Source: Desulfobacteraceae bacterium
GTDB lineage: Bacteria; Desulfobacterota; Desulfobulbia; Desulfobulbales; Desulfobulbaceae
NCBI GenBank assembly: GCA_022837185.1
Contig: JALHJD010000056.1
Coordinates: 1-13,068, forward strand
Direction: 5' to 3'
Length of the DNA: 13,068 nucleotides
In this document: piece after piece, positions 1 through 7,068 of the stretch
How the letters are laid out: every line of letters starts with the position of its first letter
Position numbering within the stretch: the stretch's first letter is position 1
Notes under the pieces: generated by a model
What the model saw: only the letters and a program-made list of their open reading frames with translations
Database searches by the model: none
What the model was told of the DNA's origin: nothing
Position numbers and translations under genes: made by a program

Positions 1-1081
1 ACTCCTCGGCCAGCCGCACCACCTTGAAGCCGTCCCGCTCCGGGTTGTAACTGAGGTGGGCCAGCATGAGGGCGGCGAAACTTTTCACTTCCGCTCCCTG
101 CTGGTTCCTGGCGTTGATCATCGACTGCTGCTTCCTGGCCCAGTCGATATGCTCGCCAAGTCCGGCATAGCGGTTAATGATGTCCACATACAGTTCAAAG
201 GCCTTTGCATACTCTTCCCGGCTGAAATGAATATCGGCGATATGCTGCATGAGCTGGAACTCGCGATCCAGCTCCTCCTTTTGCCGGAAACGGTCGAGCA
301 GGTCCTGAAACACCTTGCCCGCATCTCCGGGACGGCCGGCCTTAAGCAGTGCGCTGCCGTAGTTGAAAACGGCATCAAACGACGGCACCGCGTCCTCCCC
401 CCGGGGAAGCTGCTCGTACAGGGCTATGACCTGAGCATACTCGCCGGCGGCCATGGCTCCGGCAATGTTTTTTTCACTTTCCTCCAGAAGTTTGCGACGG
501 GCGCCGGCAATCAGTCCCCCGGAATCCCGGGAAGGCTGAATGATCTGCTGGCATTCGCTCTCCAGAAAGCCGATATCGGCATGCTCAATCCTGGGGAGTT
601 CCTCGACGGCGGGCATTTCCACCGGCCTCCCCGAACTTTCCTGGATCAGTTTTTCATGGAGCTTGTTATAGCCGTCAAGAATCGACTGCAGCTGAGCCTG
701 GCAGTCGGTTATCTTCCTGCCGAGCTCTTCATCCGGACCCATTTTTTCAGCCTCGGTCCTGAATTCCTTCCACTGGCGGACCTTCCCCTCATATGCCGCT
801 ATTCGGTCGGCGACCAGGGTGAGAAAGGGCAGCAGCTCGGACGCCCCGGTCTGATCCCCTGGGACCTCCGGTCCGGGCGCGGGGCTTAAGGGGCTGTCGG
901 TCCTGATCTCGGGAAGCTGTTTGGGGGGAGCCGGTTCGGCCTGCCGATCGGCGGGCGGTGCCGGCGGCTGCTCCCCAAGGGGTTCAATGCTTTTCTGCAA
1001 GACGGTGCAGCTGGTCAGGAAAAACGCGATCAGCAGGCAAACAAGCCCGCTCAGCGGCTTGCGGCAAGGTGACTGGTGCAT
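1..1081 (-). CDS. Outer-membrane lipoprotein with coiled-coil and TPR-like region (3' end beyond window)
   Basis: The leftward frame from ATG at 1081 stays open for 360 codons and leaves the window at base 1, so the C-terminus is missing. The N-terminus is a lipoprotein signal peptide: basic start, hydrophobic stretch at about 10-22, lipobox L22-T23-S24-C25. Residue 26 is Thr, not Asp, which favours outer-membrane sorting. A Pro-rich linker (about 35-75) leads to a charged helical, probably coiled-coil stretch (80-150). Residues 205-310 read as tandem TPR-like helix pairs, for example EYAQVIALYEQLP and EEYAKAFELYVDI. The gene lies downstream of the class A PBP in the same direction after 345 bases, perhaps with its own promoter. 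The family is not recognised with certainty. A TPR lipoprotein beside a PBP recalls LpoA-type PBP activators, but the visible part does not prove this. A rightward ORF over 56-889 is its antisense shadow. Confidence 0.8.
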   Translation of the reverse strand, partial: MHQSPCRKPLSGLVCLLIAFFLTSCTVLQKSIEPLGEQPPAPPADRQAEPAPPKQLPEIRTDSPLSPAPGPEVPGDQTGASELLPFLTLVADRIAAYEGKVRQWKEFRTEAEKMGPDEELGRKITDCQAQLQSILDGYNKLHEKLIQESSGRPVEMPAVEELPRIEHADIGFLESECQQIIQPSRDSGGLIAGARRKLLEESEKNIAGAMAAGEYAQVIALYEQLPRGEDAVPSFDAVFNYGSALLKAGRPGDAGKVFQDLLDRFRQKEELDREFQLMQHIADIHFSREEYAKAFELYVDIINRYAGLGEHIDWARKQQSMINARNQQGAEVKSFAALMLAHLSYNPERDGFKVVRLAEE

Positions 1082-1426
1082 GGTTGTCTGTTCCGTTGGC
1101 AAAAATTCGCGTGGACCGGTCCCAGGGGCTCAGGGTGCCGCCTGTCCTCTTGCCGACGGAGAAGAACGCAGAGGGCAGGATGACAGTTTCCCGGCCGCTG
1201 TACGGACAGCCGGCACCACAGCGCCGGGCCGGCCCGCGGCAGAGTATCGACCTGGTAAAGTTCCCGTAAAGTATTCCCCGTCGCCGAAAAGATACCACGA
1301 GGCGAATCTTCCGGCAAGGCGGATAAATTTTCCCCGCCGTTCGCGCGTTTCCCGCCACGGCGGATTCGGGGCGCATCCGGAGGGGACGGTTCCTGTTGTT
1401 TCCAGTTTCCTGCTGACCGCGGCGTA
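1082..1426. other. 345-base spacer between PBP gene and lipoprotein gene
   Basis: No convincing gene was found: the short open frames here have unrelated arginine- and cysteine-rich translations and overlap the lipoprotein start. The spacer holds a possible leftward promoter (1243-1270) and an inverted repeat (stems 1334-1340 and 1357-1363, CCGCCGT/ACGGCGG). That repeat has no T tract on either side, so it is at best a weak terminator for the PBP transcript. Confidence 0.5.
1243..1270 (-). promoter_or_regulatory. Possible sigma-70 promoter for the lipoprotein gene
   Basis: On the minus strand TTTACG (1270-1265) is followed after 16 bases by GATACT (1248-1243), each matching 4 of 6 consensus positions. 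It would give a leader of about 155 bases before the ATG at 1081. Such a match can arise by chance in this much sequence. Confidence 0.25.
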
Positions 1427-4400
1427 TCAGGGTTCCTCCCAGTTCAGCCAGTACGGTCGGAAGCGCCGTTGCGGTTCAAAACCACCGCCGGAACCGATCT
1501 GACCGTGGGTGAGAACGACGGGCGCTCCCGGAGCCAGCCTGGTCCGCAATGCCCCTCGGCCGGCAATGACAACGCCTCCCAGGTCGGGGGCAACGGGCAC
1601 GAAGACGTGGTCCGTTTCCGGATAGCGCAGGGGCAGACCGTTAAAGCTCAGGTCCGCGGGATCGAGACGGTCGGCGATATTGTCCCGGTTGATGATCGCC
1701 GTGGCAATCCTGCTCCATGCCGGCAGGGCGCCGAAAGACCCCGTCACATGGATCGATCCTTTCTGCATGGGCCGGTTGTCGTCAAAGCCGACATACACGC
1801 CGACCGTGCAGCCGTTGTCCAGCTCCATGACACTCTCGTCAACCGGGGGAGCAGGTACATAGCCGAAAAACGCTGCGTTTCTGAACTGGTTGGCCGTCCC
1901 CGTTTTGCCGAGCAGGGGAACGGGAAGGTCAAGCTTTGCCAGGAGGCCGTTCCGAAGGGGATCGGCACTGGACAGCCGGACATGGTCGCGGGCATACCGG
2001 CCGGTGCCGTACTGCACCGTGTTCTGTAAAATATTGCTGACAGCGGCGGAAGTCCGGGCGTCAAATATTCTGCGCCCGCGGGGCTGCCGGGCGTAAATCA
2101 CCTCTCCCTCCTCCGATTCGATCCGTTCGATGATCGACGGCCCTTTGTTGTTCCTTTCATCATCATCATCATCATCATCAGCCTGCCTGGAGCTGTTGAA
2201 ATTGAATCCGGTGACAAGCCCCTCGTACATCTTCACCGAATCACTCAGGGTGATGACGTTGGAACCGAGCGGAAAAGAAAGAACCGGCTCGAGGTCCGAG
2301 CTGATGCCCAGCTCCCTGCCCATCCGGATGAGATATTGCAAGGCGACCGTCAACCTGTAATCGCGGACGGAGCTCAGGACGTCCATCGAGTAGGGCGGGC
2401 TGGCAGACAGCTCTTCGCTTTCCCTGCGCATCTGCACGGCGACCTGCTGGACGGCATACACACTGAGATAACCGTCCAGGAGAATGTCCTCCCAGAATTT
2501 TTTTGCGGCGGGGCCCTCCAGGGACGCCAGGCGTGAGCCGATCTCGTCGGGAGACAATATCCTGCCGCTGTTTCGGGGCGGCGACAGGGCAAAATTGACC
2601 CGGCCGGCCTGATCCTCCCAGAAGACGCCGCTGGGTTGCAGATTGCCGCTCCGGCTGTCCAGAAACGCGAGCGGATCCATCGTCTGCACCGGTGACCGCT
2701 CAATTTGCAGGAGAAGCTGAAACTGCTTCAAATCCTCCATGAGGCGCTGCAGGGCGAGGTAGTTTCGGCGAAGAATCTGCTGACGGAGGGCGAGTTCATT
2801 GCTTTCTCTTTGGCTCAATTCGGCTTTTTCCTCCGGACTGAGACGTAAATCTTTGGCGTACTGGTCGAAATGCAGCCCGTAATGCAGATCGCGCAGTCTG
2901 CGGTAGTCGGCTGACCGGTCCGCGAAGAGAAAATCGGCTTCCAGATTGCGCACCGCCCTGTCATAGGCCGCCTGCTCAAGGATTTCCCGGTTGACAATGA
3001 TGCCGTACCGGTCCCGGATGCGGCGCACGAACTGCTCGTAGGGCTCCGGCCGGTCACCCTCCCTCGGCGCAAGGTCCAGGTATTCAGCCACCTGCCGGAA
3101 GCGGGGCGGGGTAAGATGTTCGGTGAGGTTGTACAGCAGCCAGACAGCAGCCAGGTTTTCCGAGGTCACTCCGGCCCAGCTCATGGAAACCTGCTCATGG
3201 GGGCTCTCGTGATCGGGTCGGGGGAAATATGGGGTATCATGAAAGACAAAGACATCGCGCCTGTTGTTGAGCAGATCTGTGGGATTCCAGCCCAGCTGCA
3301 TGGCCGCGGCAAAAAGAAACGGCTTGAAGGTCGACCCCATCGCCCGCCTGGCATTCACCGCCCGGTTGAAAAAACGGTTTTCCATCCCGCCCGCCATGGC
3401 CGCCACGGCGCCCCGCCGCATGACCAGCGCTCCGCCCTGGAGGTCGGGGTAGCGCTCCAGGTCCAGGATAACGTCGCCGTTGTCTTCCACCCGCCGGACG
3501 CTGACATAGACCCTGTCACCTGCCTGCAATTGCCCCAGCAGTTGCGCCAGGTCATTTTTATCCGCTTCGCTCCAGCGGTTCTTTTTAAACCGGGCAAAAG
3601 CGGTGAGCAGGGAGTCCAACCCCTGACGCGGAATTATCCCCTCCACCCGGACCGCGTCGAACCGCACCCTGATCAGGGGGGCCCCCGTCACATCCTTCTC
3701 AATGCTCTCTATTTGCCCAAAAAGGAAGGCTTGCGGCTCAGGGAACGAATCGCCCGGATAATCAAGGTCGGCATATTCCTTTTGGACCGTCTCCCTGTCA
3801 TACCCGCGCAGGTGGACATCAAGCACGGAGAGTTCCTTGCGCAAGGCATACAGGGTGCTGTCCTGGATATCTTTTTCAACGGTGGTGAAAATCTGCACCC
3901 CGGAGGTGGAGACGTTGCTGATGCCGTATTTCTCGAGGGCGGCGACAACATTCGGCGAACTGAGCTCCGCCCGGACATGATCCATGAGGCTGTTGAGGGC
4001 AAAGGACATCCTGCCCTGATTGAACTCGATATCGCTGCTGACGGCTTCGTTGAACTCCGCCCGGGTTATCAGTTCCAGGCGCTGCATATGACCCAGGACG
4101 TAAAGGGCCCGTTCCCTTGCCCTCTGCCGCGCCTTTTCAGCCGCCTCCTCGGTGAGTTTGGTAAACGGATTATAATAATTCGGCCGTTTCACGCTGCCCG
4201 CGATAAAGGCATTTTCCAGCAGGGTCAGATCCTGGACGTCCTTGTCAAAGTAATAGCGGGCCGCGACTCCAAGCCCATGGCCGTTGCCGCTGACAAAGAA
4301 CTGGTTGACATAAAACTCAAGAATTTTCTCCTTCGGATAATGATATTCGAGCCGCAGGGCATAGAGCATCTCCTTGAACTTGGCCCTCCAGGTGCGCGAA

Positions 4401-4816
4401 TCCCGTTTGAAGATATTTTTCGCCGTCTGCTGAGTGATGGTGCTGCCGCCCTGGACAATCCGCCCTGCCCTGATATTAACAATCATGGCCCGGGTGACGC
4501 CGGGCAGGTCAATGCCGAAATGCTTGAAAAACCGGCTGTCCTCGGCGGCAAGAATGGCATTGACAAATGCCCGGGGGATCTGGGGATAGGAAATATACTG
4601 CCGATGGGCGTCCTGAAACAGCACTCCGATTTTCCCGGTCCCGTCACTGTAATAAACGGGGCTTTCCCGGCCGAGGATCTTCGCTATATTCTCCGGCTGG
4701 ATTTCAGCACCGGGCTCAACGGCGACCAGCCAGTACAAAACCGCGCCGCTGCCGATGATTCCGAGCAATATGATCAGAAGGAAAAAAACGAACAGTTTTC
4801 GGATAAAGCGCAGCAT
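1427..4816 (-). CDS. Class A penicillin-binding protein, PBP1A family (mrcA/ponA-like), with long insert
   Basis: Bifunctional peptidoglycan synthase: GT51 glycosyltransferase polymerises lipid II and the transpeptidase cross-links stem peptides in the periplasm. It has 1129 residues, with one N-terminal membrane anchor (about 8-31). GT51 motifs are E92-D-S-R-F-F-K-H99..D103 (catalytic Glu92) and GGSTITQQ at 123-130. Residues 362-455 look like the OB-type domain of PBP1A proteins. Transpeptidase motifs are S495-T-F-K498 (nucleophile Ser495), S552-E-N554 and K971-T-G-T974. SxN and KTG lie 419 residues apart, far more than in E. coli PBP1b. The extra roughly 290 residues (about 565-855) are charged and helical. 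A run of seven Asp sits at 880-886. The upstream bases contain no Shine-Dalgarno sequence, and there is no in-frame alternative start nearby. It is divergent from mltD and followed by the lipoprotein gene. All catalytic motifs are intact. Confidence 0.96.
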   Translation of the reverse strand: MLRFIRKLFVFFLLIILLGIIGSGAVLYWLVAVEPGAEIQPENIAKILGRESPVYYSDGTGKIGVLFQDAHRQYISYPQIPRAFVNAILAAEDSRFFKHFGIDLPGVTRAMIVNIRAGRIVQGGSTITQQTAKNIFKRDSRTWRAKFKEMLYALRLEYHYPKEKILEFYVNQFFVSGNGHGLGVAARYYFDKDVQDLTLLENAFIAGSVKRPNYYNPFTKLTEEAAEKARQRARERALYVLGHMQRLELITRAEFNEAVSSDIEFNQGRMSFALNSLMDHVRAELSSPNVVAALEKYGISNVSTSGVQIFTTVEKDIQDSTLYALRKELSVLDVHLRGYDRETVQKEYADLDYPGDSFPEPQAFLFGQIESIEKDVTGAPLIRVRFDAVRVEGIIPRQGLDSLLTAFARFKKNRWSEADKNDLAQLLGQLQAGDRVYVSVRRVEDNGDVILDLERYPDLQGGALVMRRGAVAAMAGGMENRFFNRAVNARRAMGSTFKPFLFAAAMQLGWNPTDLLNNRRDVFVFHDTPYFPRPDHESPHEQVSMSWAGVTSENLAAVWLLYNLTEHLTPPRFRQVAEYLDLAPREGDRPEPYEQFVRRIRDRYGIIVNREILEQAAYDRAVRNLEADFLFADRSADYRRLRDLHYGLHFDQYAKDLRLSPEEKAELSQRESNELALRQQILRRNYLALQRLMEDLKQFQLLLQIERSPVQTMDPLAFLDSRSGNLQPSGVFWEDQAGRVNFALSPPRNSGRILSPDEIGSRLASLEGPAAKKFWEDILLDGYLSVYAVQQVAVQMRRESEELSASPPYSMDVLSSVRDYRLTVALQYLIRMGRELGISSDLEPVLSFPLGSNVITLSDSVKMYEGLVTGFNFNSSRQADDDDDDDERNNKGPSIIERIESEEGEVIYARQPRGRRIFDARTSAAVSNILQNTVQYGTGRYARDHVRLSSADPLRNGLLAKLDLPVPLLGKTGTANQFRNAAFFGYVPAPPVDESVMELDNGCTVGVYVGFDDNRPMQKGSIHVTGSFGALPAWSRIATAIINRDNIADRLDPADLSFNGLPLRYPETDHVFVPVAPDLGGVVIAGRGALRTRLAPGAPVVLTHGQIGSGGGFEPQRRFRPYWLNWEEP
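2159..2179 (-). repeat. (GAT)7 trinucleotide tract inside the PBP gene
   Basis: Seven identical GAT codons in a row encode Asp880-886, just before the conserved part leading to the KTG motif. Because the unit is three bases, length changes alter the Asp count without shifting the frame. The sequence shows only the tract; any variability is inference. Confidence 0.9.
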
Positions 4817-5060
4817 CGGACAAAGAATCTGTCGGATAATTGAAAAATATGGTTTTTATTGAAAAAAAGAGCTGTTTTCCTCAAGACGCTCATTTCTTAC
4901 TTTTTTTCTTGATAAAAATCCAGATTTAATGGTAGTTATCATAAGATATTGAAAAAAAATCGTATTTTCTCTTGCCCCGGCCGGCCGGCGGATAAGTAGA
5001 AAATTTTTTTCATAATATCAGATATTTGCAACCAACAACCTCAGGCAATATATCATATTT
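4817..5060. promoter_or_regulatory. AT-rich divergent control region between PBP and mltD
   Basis: These 244 bases lie between two divergent start codons and are much richer in A/T than the genes around them. They contain several A or T runs of 7-8 bases and a GC island (CCGGCCGGCCGG, about 4978-4989). Both genes must be transcribed from here. A fair promoter match was found only for mltD. On the minus strand the PBP start has no clear box pair: TATGAT at 4943-4938 lacks a matching -35. No operator palindrome was identified. Confidence 0.6.
5026..5054 (+). promoter_or_regulatory. Candidate mltD promoter implying a leaderless message
   Basis: TTGCAA (5026-5031) and TATATC (5049-5054) are separated by 17 bases. 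The expected start of transcription, about 7 bases after the -10 box, falls on the A of the mltD ATG at 5061. The lack of a Shine-Dalgarno sequence fits this reading, but the -10 match is only 4 of 6. Confidence 0.35.
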
Positions 5061-6758
5061 ATGAAAGCAAGAGAATCATTTATATCGGTCGTGCTGTCCA
5101 TGACCTTCCTGTTTGCGGCCCTGTCCGGGTGCGCGCCTGTCATGGAAACGGTTTATGTACCCCTGCAGGATGAACTGTTCGCCAACATCAACTTTGACAG
5201 GGGCCAGGTGGTCATCCAGTACACCCAGAATGAACCCGAGGTCGTCCTGGAAGAAGAACTCAAAGAGCTTGACAAGATCGGCGGGTGGGAGGAAACAGCT
5301 TCTCAGAAGCAGGTTCAGGCAGCATCCGAGCCCGAGGAAGTCACCTATGACTTCCCCATCACCATGAACAAACAGGTCGAATTCTACCTGAACCTGTTCC
5401 AGACCAAACAACGTTCTTACTTTGAACGGTGGCTCGCCCGTTCAACCAAATACCTCCCGTACATCAAGGCCCAACTCAAGGAAGCCGGGCTGCCTCAGGA
5501 TCTGGCCTACCTGGCCATGATCGAATCCGGATACAATCCTTCCGCCTATTCCAAGTCGCACGCCGCCGGCCTCTGGCAATTCATCAGCTCCACCGGCAAG
5601 AACTACGGCCTGCGCATCGACTCGTGGGTCGATGAGCGGCGCGAACCGGAAAAGGCCACCCTGGCCGCCATTGACTACCTCACCTTTCTCTACAAGGAAT
5701 TCGGCTCCTGGTATCTGGCCGTGGCCGCCTACAATGCGGGAGAGGGAAAGATCGGCCGCGGCGTGAAAAAATACAACACCGATGACTTCTGGGTGCTGGC
5801 AAGCAAGAATTACCTGGCCCTGGAAACCAAGCGGTACGTCCCGAAGCTCATCGCCGCTATCCTCATCGCCAAGGAACCGGAAAAGTACGGGTTCACCAAT
5901 ATAGAATACCAGGAGCCGGCCAAATACGATGTTGTCCAGGTGCCGCCGATGACCGATCTCAATGCGGTGGCGACCGCCGGCAGACAGGACATCAAAACCA
6001 TCCGTGCCCTCAACAACGAACTGCTCAAGGATTACACTCCGCCCGGCGATTCGGGCTACGACATGAAAATCCCCCGCGGCAGCTACAAACTCGTTGCCGC
6101 CAACCTGAAACGGCTGCATCCCGTTGTTTCCACCGATTACAAGACCCATGTGGTGAAAAGGGGGGACACCCTGACCGCCATCAGCAAGAAGTATAACATC
6201 AGCAAGACCACACTCCTCAAGGCCAACAACCTGCACAGCGCCAAGCTCCTTGCCGGACAGCGTCTGCGCATTCCCTACCAGGCCACCAAGTATGTCCTCC
6301 TCAAGGAAGGCGAAACAGCCGCCAGCCGTTTTGCCTCGGCCGAGAGCGGCGGGGAGCTTTTCCTGCACGAAGTCAAAAAGGGCGAAACCCTTTCCAAAAT
6401 TGCCCGGCAATATAATGTCGAGCCGGAGATAATCATGCAGTGGAACAATCTTCCCAGCGTGCATAAAATCTCTGCCGGGCAGCATCTGGCCCTGTATCTG
6501 GAGCATGGCAACCAGCCTGTCCAGATTGCGGCCGCCGACCAGTTCTCCCTGCCGACCCTGCCTCCCAGCGCCAAAAAACGGGCGCCGGCCGCCGCCAAGG
6601 CCAAGGAGGCCGTAACCTACTATCGAGTCAAAAACGGCGATACACTCTGGTCCATAGCCCAGAAATTCAAGGTATCCCTGAACCAGATCAAACAGTGGAA
6701 TAAGCTGAAGTCGAACCTGATCCATCCCGGTGTCCAACTGGTCATCAGGAAGGCGTAA
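5061..6758 (+). CDS. mltD: Membrane-bound lytic murein transglycosylase D with three LysM domains
   Basis: Cleaves peptidoglycan glycan strands with formation of 1,6-anhydroMurNAc ends, acting from the periplasmic face of the outer membrane. The 565-residue protein starts with a lipoprotein signal peptide ending in lipobox L21-S22-G23-C24 followed by Ala, consistent with outer-membrane sorting. The SLT-type catalytic domain covers about 130-245. It has the catalytic Glu in AMIESGYNP (E155), GLWQFI shortly after, and AYNAGEG at 223-229. Three LysM wall-binding domains follow at about 363-406, 436-480 and 520-564, each opening with V-K-x-G-[DE]-T-L. A spacer rich in Ala and Lys precedes the third. 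Length and order are standard for MltD. The start rests on the signal peptide; there is no Shine-Dalgarno sequence. It is divergent from the PBP gene, pairing wall cleavage with wall synthesis. Confidence 0.96.
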   Translation: MKARESFISVVLSMTFLFAALSGCAPVMETVYVPLQDELFANINFDRGQVVIQYTQNEPEVVLEEELKELDKIGGWEETASQKQVQAASEPEEVTYDFPITMNKQVEFYLNLFQTKQRSYFERWLARSTKYLPYIKAQLKEAGLPQDLAYLAMIESGYNPSAYSKSHAAGLWQFISSTGKNYGLRIDSWVDERREPEKATLAAIDYLTFLYKEFGSWYLAVAAYNAGEGKIGRGVKKYNTDDFWVLASKNYLALETKRYVPKLIAAILIAKEPEKYGFTNIEYQEPAKYDVVQVPPMTDLNAVATAGRQDIKTIRALNNELLKDYTPPGDSGYDMKIPRGSYKLVAANLKRLHPVVSTDYKTHVVKRGDTLTAISKKYNISKTTLLKANNLHSAKLLAGQRLRIPYQATKYVLLKEGETAASRFASAESGGELFLHEVKKGETLSKIARQYNVEPEIIMQWNNLPSVHKISAGQHLALYLEHGNQPVQIAAADQFSLPTLPPSAKKRAPAAAKAKEAVTYYRVKNGDTLWSIAQKFKVSLNQIKQWNKLKSNLIHPGVQLVIRKA

Positions 6759-7068
6759 AGCCGGAGGGTTGCCCTCCCTGCTTCCTGCTTTCCTTTTGCC
6801 GTCGCGTCCTATACGCGGGAACTGCCTGGACCGACTGGTCTGCTCCCCTCTGCACAACCGTTGACGACCGGCGGCAAACATTCCCCGTGGGGAGCTCTTC
6901 AGCCGGAAGGGTTTCATTACTCCATCGACCGGCTGCCCGTCATTTCGCCTCGTCACCCGCACACCCCTTCCAACTATCCGCTGGACAACCCTGTCGAACC
7001 TGCTTATTCTCGTTTATAAACAAAGACTGCTCCTCTCACCTTCCCCTGCTCAGGCAAGCACAAAATAG
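6759..7068. other. 310-base spacer between mltD and the YbjT-like gene
   Basis: No gene is supported; the short rightward frame 6887-7072 has an unremarkable translation and overlaps the next start. The spacer holds the hairpin at 6763-6777, a short GC palindrome (TCCCC-GT-GGGGA, 6882-6893) and a -10-like TATAAA at 7015-7020 without a convincing -35 box. CTCAGGCAA at 7049-7057 lies 11 bases before the next ATG, as a similar sequence does before mltD. Confidence 0.45.
6763..6777 (+). terminator. Small hairpin just after mltD, possible weak terminator
   Basis: GGAGGG (6763-6768), a TTG loop and CCCTCC (6772-6777) form a perfect six-base stem, four bases after the mltD stop. The following sequence is pyrimidine-rich (CTGCTTCCTGCTTTCCTTTT) but has no uninterrupted T tract next to the stem, so efficient intrinsic termination is uncertain. 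Confidence 0.4.

Noticed and set aside
56..889. Rightward open frame of 277 codons
   Set aside because: It is antisense to the lipoprotein frame, which has a signal peptide, lipobox and TPR-like helices. The rightward translation shows no domain-like features.
1334..1363. Inverted repeat CCGCCGT/ACGGCGG as PBP terminator
   Set aside because: It has a long loop, no T tract on either strand, and lies over 60 bases past the stop.
3116..4843. Rightward open frame of 575 codons
   Set aside because: It is antisense to the PBP gene, where all catalytic motifs sit in the leftward frame. Long antisense frames are expected in GC-rich codon usage.
5442..6962. Leftward open frame of 506 codons
   Set aside because: It is antisense to mltD, whose SLT and LysM motifs are unambiguous.
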